Source of the DNA: Mannheimia granulomatis
GTDB lineage: Bacteria; Pseudomonadota; Gammaproteobacteria; Enterobacterales; Pasteurellaceae
DNA: 64,000 bases
NCBI RefSeq assembly: GCF_011455695.1
Contig: NZ_CP015030.1
Coordinates: 496,001 to 560,000 of the forward strand
Direction of reading: 5' to 3'
The notes beneath the pieces were generated by a model. It saw only the letters and a list, made by a program, of their open reading frames with translations, had not been told where the DNA came from and ran no database searches. Shown piece by piece: positions 41,678-49,723 of this stretch; position 1 is the stretch's first letter; each line of letters opens with the position of its first letter. The position numbers were made by a program, and so were the translations under genes.

Positions 41678-43110
41678 CGCTTACCTTCCTCTTGCACTTC
41701 AAACCGTCCACGTAAATTTGCCAAGGTCAGCCCTTCGGCAAACAGTTGTGCATACTCGGCAAATTCCAACTCAGGGATAAAGTCGTCTAAAATTTGCTGG
41801 CACTCTTCAAGGCTACCGGCCATATCCAACTTCGCCCGAATGTTGGCAATATTGCTGTTAAGTGGATGGCTTGCCAGTTCGCCCATTTGGTCGATGATTT
41901 CGTCAATCGGTTTGCGTTTGTGAGTATGAGGCTCACTAAAATTTGCAAATTTTGGCGTAGTACCGACCGCTTGTTGCGTTGTAGCCAGCTCAATATCACC
42001 TTTTTCAAAGCCATAGGTGCGCTCCAAATACTGCTGCGAAAACCGTACACCTAATCCAAAGAGTTTTTCATCGCGTCCAACTAATACCGTATCAATTTCT
42101 TCTTGTTCATAAAACTCAAACCTCGGTAGGGTCTCGACCGCAAAGTTGTAGTGGCAAATCCATTGCAGCAACTGATTGAGAGTTTCCTCAATCATTGCCT
42201 TGTCATCATTGCGAATATCTTCCACCACTTCCAACCCTGCTTGTGCTGAGGCTCGGTTACTGTCTTGTTCGGTAGTTTGGTTTTGTCCAAGCAAGGCAAT
42301 ATTAATTTCGCCCTTACAAAAATTTAAAAATCGTTCATAACTGTCGCTGGATGTACCTTTCCCGGCAGCTTCTAAAATTTCTACAGAGCTATCGTTTGGT
42401 ACGACAGCAATTGCTGTACCAATCATTGCTTCCAAACTGTCAGCAAGGGCTTCTTTATCCGGCTCGGCAGTTTGGCGCGGATGTTTACCAACCAACCAAG
42501 GCGAGCCATATTTCTCCACAAATTCCAACCAAAATTTAAAACCACCTTTCTTAAAAGTTGCTGCCCAAAAGCAGAGCGAGAGATCGCCTAAGCCGTAGGG
42601 GTTGTCCTGTGTGGCTTCTTGGGTGGTGAGCAAAAATTTATGTTCCGGCAACAGCTCGCCTTCCAGCCAGCTATCCTTGGTACGAAAACGTAATCGGTTC
42701 TCCTCATCAAACACAAACCATTCCGGCTTTTTGCCCACAATCGCCGTTGGGATAATCAGATCGCTTTGCTTTGCCCACATCACCTCGCTAACTTGATAGC
42801 CAAATAACGAGGCATTAAGCATTTCGGTAATGATATGATTTAACGGCAAGGCTTCAAAAATCGCATTTAACGCCTCATCAATTTTCGTGTTGTTCGTGGT
42901 GGTAATCCGCCAGTTCAGTCCTTTGATAGCCGCTTTTCGGCGGCGAACGCCGGAGCGAACTTGCCCGTCGGAAAGCAGCTCACGGTAAGTAGAAATATCC
43001 TTACCCATTTTTTTGAGTACAGGATCAGGGTTTGGCAGGTAATAGCCAAACGACCAGCCGTCAAAGCTGCGGGCACGGGTGGCAATTTCATTGATAAGAT
43101 CTTTTTTCAT
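41674..43110 (-). CDS. Portal protein (Mu gp29-like, DUF935)
   Basis: The 478-residue protein matches DUF935 portals (GQVRSGVRRRKAAIKGLNW, SLFGYQVSEVMW, GSPWLVGKHPRQ, NQLLQWICHYNF). It forms the DNA entry vertex and recruits terminase. It overlaps the MuF gene by ATGA and abuts the terminase gene. Confidence 0.95.
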   Translation of the reverse strand: MKKDLINEIATRARSFDGWSFGYYLPNPDPVLKKMGKDISTYRELLSDGQVRSGVRRRKAAIKGLNWRITTTNNTKIDEALNAIFEALPLNHIITEMLNASLFGYQVSEVMWAKQSDLIIPTAIVGKKPEWFVFDEENRLRFRTKDSWLEGELLPEHKFLLTTQEATQDNPYGLGDLSLCFWAATFKKGGFKFWLEFVEKYGSPWLVGKHPRQTAEPDKEALADSLEAMIGTAIAVVPNDSSVEILEAAGKGTSSDSYERFLNFCKGEINIALLGQNQTTEQDSNRASAQAGLEVVEDIRNDDKAMIEETLNQLLQWICHYNFAVETLPRFEFYEQEEIDTVLVGRDEKLFGLGVRFSQQYLERTYGFEKGDIELATTQQAVGTTPKFANFSEPHTHKRKPIDEIIDQMGELASHPLNSNIANIRAKLDMAGSLEECQQILDDFIPELEFAEYAQLFAEGLTLANLRGRFEVQEEGKR

Positions 43111-44646
43111 TTAGTATCCTTTGCTTAACGATTGACTACGTCGCGGTTTGCGAGCCAGTGGACGCACCGGCATTTGAACAAGCTGACGGCTCGCATAATG
43201 TGCAAGTAACAGAGATATTGCTGTATCTCCATGGCGTTTATTCTTACCACCATCAACACTACGAACGCGTTTATCTGGAATGCGTGGCACGCCTCGTACA
43301 ATTTCAAAGGCTCGTAAATCGGCAAGTACATCCGCATTTTTAGGTATTTTGGTTAGTGTGCCGTCTTCCAGTGCTGCTTTAAATGGAGCCGTATTTTCCT
43401 TGTACCATTTTTCGGTGAGATGAATGCTGTGAACCAAATCGGTGCCGAAGGCATCACGTGCTTTTTCTGCCAATGCACCACCATTACCACCACCATCAAA
43501 TGCAGCCCCCGAGAACATCGGGAGGCGTTTTAAAATGTAAAGTACAATCTGTTCCTGTTGGGCATATGGCATATTACCCAGCTCAACAATAAACTGAATT
43601 TCATTGGTTAAGTTTGGCTGTTGTGCAGCGATAGCTAAGGATGTTAAGTCACCTTTTCGAGCAAAATCCTCGCCTACAAAATGTCGTTTAGATTTATCCA
43701 AATCATCTAAAAGAGGTTGAATTTCCTCTTTAAGCCATAGATCAATTTCTTTGGCGCGAACAGGCTCATCTATTAACTCAAAATCTAGAGACATCTCTTT
43801 ACGAATAAGTGGTGTATGTGAGTGCATTTGGCTTTCAATTAAGGCTCGGGATAACCACTTACCTCCAGAGTTTTTAGGTATGCAATCTAATTCTTCTGAT
43901 GCATCTTCACCATAAGAAGCCCGAATACCCGTTTCCCATTCAATTTCACCCTCTTTCGTATAAGGGCGATTGGTGCGTAAGCAAATACGCTCATACAAAC
44001 CGTCTTCCATCGCATCACGGAAAGTAATAGTATGTAAGCTATAAGGCTTTTTACCCTCTCGAATTTCTTGGCATAACTCATTGAATGGGTTATCTACGCC
44101 ATCGTGGGTGCTGATAATATGAACTTGACCACCCCACATTAAGAGAGCCATTGCGGCTTTAAGTAATTCACTTAAACAAGGGTGGAATGCGGCTTCATCA
44201 ATAATGACTCGTCCCTGCTTACCACGCAGATTTGAAGGGCTACTGGACAGAGCAGTAATACGCCAGCCACTGGCAAAACGGATAGTGAAAGCTAGAATAC
44301 TTTCTTCATCTTTTCCCTCTTTGAACACCTCTTGGGTTTCTTCTATCTCGCTTGCAGCAAGTCCGTAAAATTTCGCCCAGTTAGCACAATCCCGAATAAA
44401 TTCGAGTGCCATATCTTTGTTATAGCCTACATACCATATATCCATACCGTTGGCAGACGCAGCTAATAAAGCACTGTCGGCGCCTTCCGCCCAAGTTAGA
44501 CCGATACGGCGAGATTTCTCAGCTACTTTCACATAGCTGGTATCGGCACACCAATCTTGCTGATAAACCAGTAAGACCATTGGCGTACGGGACATCACCT
44601 TGGTAATGGGATTAAGCTCAAATTCTACGGTTTTCTGTTTTGTCAT
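43111..44646 (-). CDS. Large terminase (Mu gp28-like)
   Basis: The 511-residue packaging motor has a Walker A-like VAEKSRRIGLTW, Walker B RVIIDEAAFHP, the coupling motif IISTHDGVDNPF and nuclease-domain acids (GEDFARKGDLTSLAI, AFDGGGNGGALAEKARD). It cuts and packages phage DNA headful-wise, including host flanks in Mu-type phages. It overlaps the small terminase gene by 4 bases. Confidence 0.96.
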   Translation of the reverse strand: MTKQKTVEFELNPITKVMSRTPMVLLVYQQDWCADTSYVKVAEKSRRIGLTWAEGADSALLAASANGMDIWYVGYNKDMALEFIRDCANWAKFYGLAASEIEETQEVFKEGKDEESILAFTIRFASGWRITALSSSPSNLRGKQGRVIIDEAAFHPCLSELLKAAMALLMWGGQVHIISTHDGVDNPFNELCQEIREGKKPYSLHTITFRDAMEDGLYERICLRTNRPYTKEGEIEWETGIRASYGEDASEELDCIPKNSGGKWLSRALIESQMHSHTPLIRKEMSLDFELIDEPVRAKEIDLWLKEEIQPLLDDLDKSKRHFVGEDFARKGDLTSLAIAAQQPNLTNEIQFIVELGNMPYAQQEQIVLYILKRLPMFSGAAFDGGGNGGALAEKARDAFGTDLVHSIHLTEKWYKENTAPFKAALEDGTLTKIPKNADVLADLRAFEIVRGVPRIPDKRVRSVDGGKNKRHGDTAISLLLAHYASRQLVQMPVRPLARKPRRSQSLSKGY

Positions 44647-45191
44647 TTGGTTGCAATACCTAAAATTTTGCGGCGAATTTCATTCGCAACATCGTCACTT
44701 AAACCGCCTTTTTTCACGACTTTTTCTACGTCTTTTGCTGCTTGTTCGGCACGTTGTTTCACTTCTGCTTGATAAGTTTTCAATTTGGTACTGGCTTGAA
44801 TAAGTGAGGCGATATTTTTGCCTGCGAAACTTAACGCTTGGAATTTTTCCATTGGAGACATTTCTTCACTTTGAGCATCCTCAATTTCAACCAATGCCTC
44901 AAACAGAGAGGACTGCAGCATTCCCATTAAGGCTTCGCTGCGTTTGTCATCTTTATCTTCCGCACCTTCTGCGATAATCCGTGCGGCTTCTGTACTTTGT
45001 TTTATGGCTTTAAATCGACGCTCAATTTTTTGTCCATAGCGATGAATAGCAGATTTGCTGATAACAAATCCTTTTTCTTTCAGTAAATTTTCTAACTCAA
45101 TATATCCACTGAAACCATTCTCAGTTAGAGCTCTTTCAAGCCAATGTCGAACATCTTCGGGCAATTTTTCAATACTGGATCTCGGAGCCAT
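44643..45191 (-). CDS. Small terminase (Mu gp27-like, DUF3486)
   Basis: The 182-residue protein shows the DUF3486 pattern (PRSSIEKLPEDVRHWLERAL, IELENLLKEKGFVISKSAIHRYG), a DNA-binding N-terminus followed by helical oligomerisation. It should recognise the phage end for packaging. Confidence 0.92.
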   Translation of the reverse strand: MAPRSSIEKLPEDVRHWLERALTENGFSGYIELENLLKEKGFVISKSAIHRYGQKIERRFKAIKQSTEAARIIAEGAEDKDDKRSEALMGMLQSSLFEALVEIEDAQSEEMSPMEKFQALSFAGKNIASLIQASTKLKTYQAEVKQRAEQAAKDVEKVVKKGGLSDDVANEIRRKILGIATK

Positions 45192-45199
45192 TATTCCTC

Positions 45200-45502
45200 C
45201 TATGCCCAGTATTTTTCAGGGCGGGCAATACCGGCTTGGCAGTCGATGGTATATTCCACAATATCGACACCTAAGCGGTTGATGTCGGCATACCATACGC
45301 CGTGCGGTGTTTTGTTCAGTTCAATCAACTTGCGGTCTTGCAGATATTCCAACTGCTGACGCAATTCAAGTGCAGTTACATCAGGGTAAATGCCACGCAT
45401 TACATCTAACAAAAACTGCTCACTTGTGGTATAAGGCATTGCCTTGTGCAGCACATTCAGCAACTGCCAACGCATTCCTTCACGACGAGCTTTTTCCATC
45501 AT
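45200..45502 (-). CDS. Mu gp26-like protein
   Basis: The 100-residue protein (MRWQLLNVLHKAMPYTTSEQ, LRQQLEYLQDRKLIELNK, DINRLGVDIVEYTID) has a winged-helix look and lies just before gp27, as gp26 in Mu. Its role is not established. It overlaps the gp25-like gene by 4 bases. Confidence 0.8.
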   Translation of the reverse strand: MMEKARREGMRWQLLNVLHKAMPYTTSEQFLLDVMRGIYPDVTALELRQQLEYLQDRKLIELNKTPHGVWYADINRLGVDIVEYTIDCQAGIARPEKYWA

Positions 45503-45807
45503 TTGGTACTCTCCATTTTGTATAGGTCGGTTAGGGTTTTATGCACTGCATCAAGTTTTGCCTCAATAATTGCTTGCCCACGGATATAGTCTTCGCGTAA
45601 CACATAATTCAGGGGCAAGGTGGCGTTCAGATTGTGGACTTGATGCTCTAAATCCTCCACCTTGTCGAGAGTTTTCTGTTGCTGTTGGTAGCGTTCGTTT
45701 AGCTGGCTCTGAAATTGGCTCATTAAGAGTTTGGCAAAACCAAAGCAGCAACCCAAAAACGACAACAGCAAGCCGACTAAATGCCAAAAATCAACGTTGA
45801 TTGTCAT
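45499..45807 (-). CDS. Mu gp25-like membrane-anchored coiled-coil protein (DUF2730-type)
   Basis: One N-terminal membrane helix (FWHLVGLLLSFLGCCFGFAKLL) is followed by a coiled coil (NERYQQQQKTLDKVEDLEHQ). Length, fold and position match Mu gp25. It overlaps the outer spanin gene by 17 bases. Confidence 0.75.
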   Translation of the reverse strand: MTINVDFWHLVGLLLSFLGCCFGFAKLLMSQFQSQLNERYQQQQKTLDKVEDLEHQVHNLNATLPLNYVLREDYIRGQAIIEAKLDAVHKTLTDLYKMESTK

Positions 45808-46000
45808 TGGCTTGCTCCTTACAAATTTCTCGGTAGGTGGCGTTATGCACCATAATCTGCCGTAGGGTTTCGGTGGTGTCTTGGCGACTGGCTTTAATCA
45901 CGCCAAAACCGGCACAGCTCGGGTTAATCACGGAGATCGTTGGACTGCTGCAAGCGCTCAAGCACAGAAGTGCGGTCAGAAATACGAGCATTTTCTTCAT
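45791..46000 (-). CDS. Outer-membrane spanin (Rz1-like lipoprotein)
   Basis: The 69-residue product has a lipoprotein signal (MLVFLTALLCLSAC), then a short periplasmic tail. Its gene overlaps the 3' end of the inner spanin gene in another frame by 77 bases, the Rz/Rz1 arrangement. It should pair with the inner spanin to fuse membranes at lysis. It is unusual in lacking the Pro-rich linker. Confidence 0.8.
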   Translation of the reverse strand: MKKMLVFLTALLCLSACSSPTISVINPSCAGFGVIKASRQDTTETLRQIMVHNATYREICKEQANDNQR

Positions 46001-46205
46001 TTTGCTTCCTTGTTTGATGATGTTTTATTTGGGTTTGAGCCACTGTTTTTTCCGCTTGTAACTGCGTGTTTTGGGCGGTGAGCTGTTGATTTTGTTGCTC
46101 TACCGCTTCAATCTTGCGTTCGGCACGGTAAGACTGCCATTTAAACCACGCTGATATGGAGAGCAAACAAGCTCCAATAATTAAAGCTAAGGTTAATGAG
46201 ATCAT
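45924..46205 (-). CDS. Inner-membrane spanin (Rz-like, DUF2681)
   Basis: The 93-residue protein has one N-terminal helix (LTLALIIGACLLSISAWFKW) and a long periplasmic coiled coil rich in Gln and Glu (IEAVEQQNQQLTAQNTQLQ). It is the partner of the overlapping lipoprotein gene and lies just after the holin. Confidence 0.82.
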   Translation of the reverse strand: MISLTLALIIGACLLSISAWFKWQSYRAERKIEAVEQQNQQLTAQNTQLQAEKTVAQTQIKHHQTRKQNEENARISDRTSVLERLQQSNDLRD

Positions 46206-46427
46206 CTATTCCCCCTTATGTGATTTGATAGCGTTGGCAAATCCTTTGGTTGCCACACCGCCGCCGCAAAAAAGGGCGAAAACCGTAAATAATTCCGCTA
46301 CGTTGGCTCGGTCTAAATAGACTGAGTAAGCCAAAATAATTGCCATCAAAATTGCACCAAAAAATTGGATAAATGCTGTTGTGGATAATCTGCCGTTATC
46401 ATTGGTAATTAATTCTTTGAAGCCCAT
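46206..46427 (-). CDS. Holin-like membrane protein (DUF2644-type)
   Basis: The ATG at 46427 follows GGGGGCG and shares its A with the stop of the 30-residue gene; another in-frame ATG lies at 46439. About 73 residues with two membrane helices (TTAFIQFFGAILMAIILAYS, AELFTVFALFCGGGVATKG). Position between endolysin and spanins supports a holin role. Confidence 0.8.
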   Translation of the reverse strand: MGFKELITNDNGRLSTTAFIQFFGAILMAIILAYSVYLDRANVAELFTVFALFCGGGVATKGFANAIKSHKGE

Positions 46428-46519
46428 TATCGCCCCCATACCAAGTAAAAATAGGTTGCAGCCGTACGACCTCCATTTAGTCGTTTGTTGCGCTTAGCGT
46501 TTTTGCTCATTTTTCTCAT
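46427..46519 (-). CDS. 30-residue basic peptide between endolysin and holin genes
   Basis: The frame MRKMSKNAKRNKRLNGGRTA-ATYFYLVWGR has AAGGA 8 bases upstream. Its TAA shares a base with the holin ATG (TAATG). The strongly basic N-terminus and hydrophobic end look deliberate. It may be a regulator or may simply couple holin translation. No family is recognised. Confidence 0.55.
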   Translation of the reverse strand: MRKMSKNAKRNKRLNGGRTAATYFYLVWGR

Positions 46520-46522
46520 TGA

Positions 46523-47065
46523 TTATTCCTTAAATAGATGATCGACATTGATAACTTGCTCGCTATCCAGCCAGCTCCACACATCAAAACAAGGGCAATC
46601 TTTCAGCCATTCATTCGGGCTGATAGTGCCATCTCCGTTTAAGTCCGGCGATAAATCTCGGTGTCCGCAGATACGGGCTTCGGGATAATCGCTTTCTAAT
46701 TTGCGTAATAAACGATGCAAGGCTTGCCACTGTTTTTCAGTGTACTCGCCGTGGTTGCGTTTGTCTTTGGTTACACCGCCGACTAAGCAAATGCCAACCG
46801 AGTGCATATTGTGTCCTTTGACATGAGAGCCGATTTCGCCCACTTTTCGCCCTGTTTCAACCGTACCATCTGTATCAATTACATAGTGATAACCAAGGTG
46901 TTTTAAGTGCGGATTAAATGCGATGAGATTAGAATAAGTACGCTTAAACCCACGCCCTGCGTGCCAGCTGTCAATTACTTGCGCAGCAGTTTGGGTTTTA
47001 TTACGTAAGGACTTGCCGTTTTGAGTGGCTGAGCAGTGGATAACAATTTTTTGGATTTGAGGCAT
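46523..47065 (-). CDS. Endolysin, N-acetylmuramoyl-L-alanine amidase
   Basis: The 180-residue amidase_2/T7-lysozyme-like protein has zinc-ligand candidates H11 (IVIHCSAT), the HRD of ICGHRDLSPDLNGDG and the Cys of LKDCPCFD. GYHYVIDTDGTVETGR is the usual core. It cuts the peptide from muramic acid. No signal peptide, so release depends on the holin. Its ribosome-binding site is within a strong hairpin. Confidence 0.95.
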   Translation of the reverse strand: MPQIQKIVIHCSATQNGKSLRNKTQTAAQVIDSWHAGRGFKRTYSNLIAFNPHLKHLGYHYVIDTDGTVETGRKVGEIGSHVKGHNMHSVGICLVGGVTKDKRNHGEYTEKQWQALHRLLRKLESDYPEARICGHRDLSPDLNGDGTISPNEWLKDCPCFDVWSWLDSEQVINVDHLFKE

Positions 47066-47100
47066 AAAAAAACTCCTATCAATGTTGGTTGATAGGAGTT
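47066..47100 (-). promoter_or_regulatory. Terminator-like hairpin covering the endolysin ribosome-binding site
   Basis: A 12-bp perfect stem (AACTCCTATCAA/TTGATAGGAGTT) with a 6-base loop ends, on the minus strand, in seven T residues directly before the ATG. AGGAG of the endolysin is in the 3' arm. Confidence 0.8.
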
Positions 47101-47125
47101 TAATAAATAAGGTTTAAAAGTGATT

Positions 47126-47139
47126 TTAAACTGGTTTAA
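47126..47139 (-). promoter_or_regulatory. Late activator palindrome, copy 1 (lysis/terminase/portal operon)
   Basis: TTAAACTGGTTTAA lies 61 bases before the endolysin gene. A -10-like TATTTA at 47104-47109 (minus strand) would start RNA near 47097, inside the 5' arm of the hairpin. This corresponds to Plys of Mu. Confidence 0.72.
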
Positions 47140-47145
47140 GGAAAA

Positions 47146-47655
47146 TTATCTACCCATTAAATGATCAATGTTATTTTGCCTTGCAGTATCTATTTCAGCT
47201 TGCCGTTTCAACATATCAGCTGGTATTAATGTGATGAAAACAGTCCAAATCTGCCAAAATGTTAGACAACATAAGATAAAAAAACTACTAGCCCGTAAAT
47301 ATCCTTTATATTCCAACAATGCAGGAATCTGTTTTAATACAGGAGCCAAAATTCCAATCAACAAAATCAAGCAAAGAATAACTGTTGAATTAACAATAGG
47401 TGAAAATAATGAACCAAAACGGGTATCAGAGCTAGCTTGAGTTGTAATACGCTCTCGAAAAGGAGCCCTAAGTTTTTCAGGATACACAATAGCAAACCAC
47501 GCCCCAACAACTGCAAAAATAATTGAAGCTGTTGTGCGTAGTGTTTCGTAAAGTCCCCATTGCTCGGAGAATGTTATTTTATCGCCCACAAAATATGCTG
47601 CACTTGCAGAAAGTGCAAATGATAATACTAGAACGATCTTTTCACATAGTGCCAT
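47146..47655 (-). CDS. Four-helix membrane protein of a repressor-linked accessory pair
   Basis: The 169-residue protein has about four membrane helices (IVLVLSFALSASAAYFVG, TTASIIFAVVGAWFAIVYP, STVILCLILLIGILAPVL, ASSFFILCCLTFWQIWTVFI). A charged loop containing EKLRAPFRERI and a polar C-terminus follow. I do not recognise it. It starts one base after the 344-residue gene ends, so the two are certainly coupled. A soluble sensor plus membrane effector pair is one reading (inference). Confidence 0.65.
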   Translation of the reverse strand: MALCEKIVLVLSFALSASAAYFVGDKITFSEQWGLYETLRTTASIIFAVVGAWFAIVYPEKLRAPFRERITTQASSDTRFGSLFSPIVNSTVILCLILLIGILAPVLKQIPALLEYKGYLRASSFFILCCLTFWQIWTVFITLIPADMLKRQAEIDTARQNNIDHLMGR

Positions 47656-48690
47656 TTAACTAATCACTGATAATATTGAACTTTTCTTACTTTCTAATTC
47701 AGAAAGCAATGCGGTTATATTACCAAATGAATTTTGTTCCGTAAATGATAGAGCAAGCTCTCCTTCCCATTTTACAGCTGCATGACTGAACCAATGCTGT
47801 TTATCTCCAATCTTGAAACCATAATCAAGACTTTGCCAGCTATCAACTTCTTGTTCCCACTCATCAAATAAACCTTGAACTTCAGCTTTAGTTAAACCAT
47901 TCACTGAGACTTCAGCCTTAACATTAAAATCTTGATTAGATGACAATTGTTGTGGTAAGCCGGTAAAAAGTCCTGTTACTTTTTGGAACATACTTAAACT
48001 AGTAGGGTTTAAATAACTACAAGTTGCTTTTTTAGTGACTTTCTTAATTTGAGGAGCTTGTCGTTTTAATAATTCTAGTTCTTGTGGTTTCGGATAAATG
48101 CAGCTATAAAAGCTTGGTGGATAATGAAATACCTTTTCATGAGTATCGGTTGGATCAGCACTATATCCCTTGATTTCCAATATTTTTGTTTGTTCGTTTA
48201 ACTCTTTTACTACATAAGATGAGAACTGGCACATAAATTGCTTTATATAGGCTTCCATTGCTAAACGCCCATTCACATTAGTATTAAAACAAATGGTTGC
48301 AAATACTTTTGATCGTGGGATAAACCAGAAATATGTAGGATAACCAGGAATAGAGTCGGCTTTAATTGAATTTGCGTCAGCGTGCTGAATCTGTCCAAAT
48401 TTAGCTCTATTTGGCAATGATAAAACACCTGAGTCAGTATGTGGAACTTGATTCCATAATACCATAATAGCAGAGTCAGGTGTTGATTTTAAATCCGCAA
48501 GGTAAGTACATAGACTTTGCTTATTCTTGTTTTGAAAAATATCAGTATCGACAAGATCTTTACCATCTGCCCAATTCTTAAGTTGTTCTAACATATCCTG
48601 AACACCTAGAAACAATGGTTGCGTTCCATTTCCTTTTCTTGCGTATAGCCCACAGCGTTGAATATCATAAAAAGTAATTTGTGCTTGCAT
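47656..48690 (-). CDS. Unknown 344-residue protein of the accessory pair
   Basis: No family is recognised. The protein starts MQAQITFYDIQRCGLYARKG, has no signal or membrane helix, and contains blocks such as SAIMVLWNQVPHTDSGVLSL, TYFWFIPRSKVFATICF and TKILEIKGYSADPTD. It looks like a mixed alpha/beta enzyme- or sensor-like protein. It precedes the membrane gene and follows the Excalibur gene by 24 bases in the operon headed by the repressor, which implies expression in the lysogen. A phage-defence role is possible but unproven. Confidence 0.6.
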   Translation of the reverse strand: MQAQITFYDIQRCGLYARKGNGTQPLFLGVQDMLEQLKNWADGKDLVDTDIFQNKNKQSLCTYLADLKSTPDSAIMVLWNQVPHTDSGVLSLPNRAKFGQIQHADANSIKADSIPGYPTYFWFIPRSKVFATICFNTNVNGRLAMEAYIKQFMCQFSSYVVKELNEQTKILEIKGYSADPTDTHEKVFHYPPSFYSCIYPKPQELELLKRQAPQIKKVTKKATCSYLNPTSLSMFQKVTGLFTGLPQQLSSNQDFNVKAEVSVNGLTKAEVQGLFDEWEQEVDSWQSLDYGFKIGDKQHWFSHAAVKWEGELALSFTEQNSFGNITALLSELESKKSSILSVIS

Positions 48691-48714
48691 ATTTATTCCT
48701 TAGTTCAACTCTTA

Positions 48715-48936
48715 TTATTTCTTTTTCTTCCCACCACAAATACTTTCACAAGGCACGCCGTCCCTATCTCTATCAAGGCTGCTTACACCGCATTGGATGA
48801 GGTAAAAACGAGCTTCTTCGCAGCTTTCCATTTGGCTACAGGTGCGTTTGCCTTCGCATTCATATTTTTCTTTGGCATAGACGGCAGCAACGAAAATAAG
48901 TAAACATATACCCATTAATTTTACAGATTTTTTCAT
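48715..48936 (-). CDS. Secreted Excalibur-domain protein
   Basis: The 73-residue product has a signal sequence (KSVKLMGICLLIFVAAVYA) and the Excalibur calcium-binding motif (CSQMESCEEARFYL, SLDRDRDGVPCESICGG). It would act in the periplasm or outside. It is 24 bases before the 344-residue gene. Confidence 0.8.
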   Translation of the reverse strand: MKKSVKLMGICLLIFVAAVYAKEKYECEGKRTCSQMESCEEARFYLIQCGVSSLDRDRDGVPCESICGGKKKK

Positions 48937-48945
48937 ATTGCTTCC

Positions 48946-49314
48946 TTACTTATCGAAAGTGCATTTAGCTCCTGTTTTGTTTGTAAATGGGTTTGTTTGG
49001 AGTAATTTGGCGGTTTCTGTTCCTGTGCAACCAAATTTCTCCCATGCATTTTCACAAAGTTTCTTATCGTTATTTGCTTTATTTAAGCCTTTCATACAGC
49101 TATCCGCATAAGGACTATTAGGCTCTCTGATTTTTTTACCGACAATACCTTCGACCTTCGCTTCGGTGTCTAAACGCATATTAAGATCAGGGCAATTCCC
49201 ACTGGCTTGTACTGCATAACAAAAGTTTTCAGCCAACTTATGGTTAGCTTTATTGTCATTTGCCACTACAAATGCTGAAAAAAGAGCGGTAACTAATACA
49301 AATAATTTCTTCAT
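48946..49314 (-). CDS. Secreted cysteine-containing protein
   Basis: The ATG at 49314 has AGGAAA at good spacing. The 122-residue product has a signal (KKLFVLVTALFSAFVVAN) and about five cysteines in the mature part (NFCYAV, NCPDLN, SCMKGL, LCENAWEKFGCTG), probably disulphide-bonded. No family is recognised. It follows the repressor gene by about 30 bases. Confidence 0.6.
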   Translation of the reverse strand: MKKLFVLVTALFSAFVVANDNKANHKLAENFCYAVQASGNCPDLNMRLDTEAKVEGIVGKKIREPNSPYADSCMKGLNKANNDKKLCENAWEKFGCTGTETAKLLQTNPFTNKTGAKCTFDK

Positions 49315-49343
49315 AGTCATTTCCTCAAGTTGTTAAAAAATCA

Positions 49344-49706
49344 TTAAGCTATTTTACTATTCGCAAGTAACGCCGCCTGCGCCAGCGCGCTAGCGGTTTT
49401 TTCAATAGCTTCTTTGCCTTGTTCGTTACTTTCACGATAGTCGTCAAGTAGCACTTGTTCTTGTTTGGTTAAAGCGCTTTCAGGAATATTTCCAATAAAC
49501 ATATCCCCAACACTAGCAATCAGCCAGTTAGCATTTACGTGATACTGAGAGATTAATTTAAGCAATAAGTCTTCAGGCATCTTTTGTTTTTCACGCATAA
49601 CATCTGTAATTCGAGCTTGGGAAATATCCAAATCTTCTGCAAATTCTTTTACGCTGGCAAATCCTAGAGCCTTAATCAAACGCTTAAACTTCTCGCTGGT
49701 GTTCAT
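49344..49706 (-). CDS. Lysogeny repressor (c-like) of the transposable prophage
   Basis: The 120-residue protein has an N-terminal helix-turn-helix (GFASVKEFAEDLDISQARIT, QYHVNANWLIASVGDMFIG) of the phage CI/Bro-like group and a helical C-terminus. It is divergent from the gp16-type gene with three 13-bp operators between. There is no peptidase domain, so induction would differ from the lambda-like neighbour. Confidence 0.85.
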   Translation of the reverse strand: MNTSEKFKRLIKALGFASVKEFAEDLDISQARITDVMREKQKMPEDLLLKLISQYHVNANWLIASVGDMFIGNIPESALTKQEQVLLDDYRESNEQGKEAIEKTASALAQAALLANSKIA

Positions 49707-49723
49707 TTTTCAACCTATTAAAC

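Noticed and set aside
41180-41923. 247-codon plus-strand frame over the MuF and portal genes
   Set aside because: It opposes two strongly supported head genes joined by ATGA.
47146-48690. Kiwa-type (KwaA/KwaB) defence pair
   Set aside because: A four-helix membrane protein plus a roughly 340-residue partner recalls Kiwa, but the gene order is reversed and I could not recognise DUF4868 features in the soluble protein.
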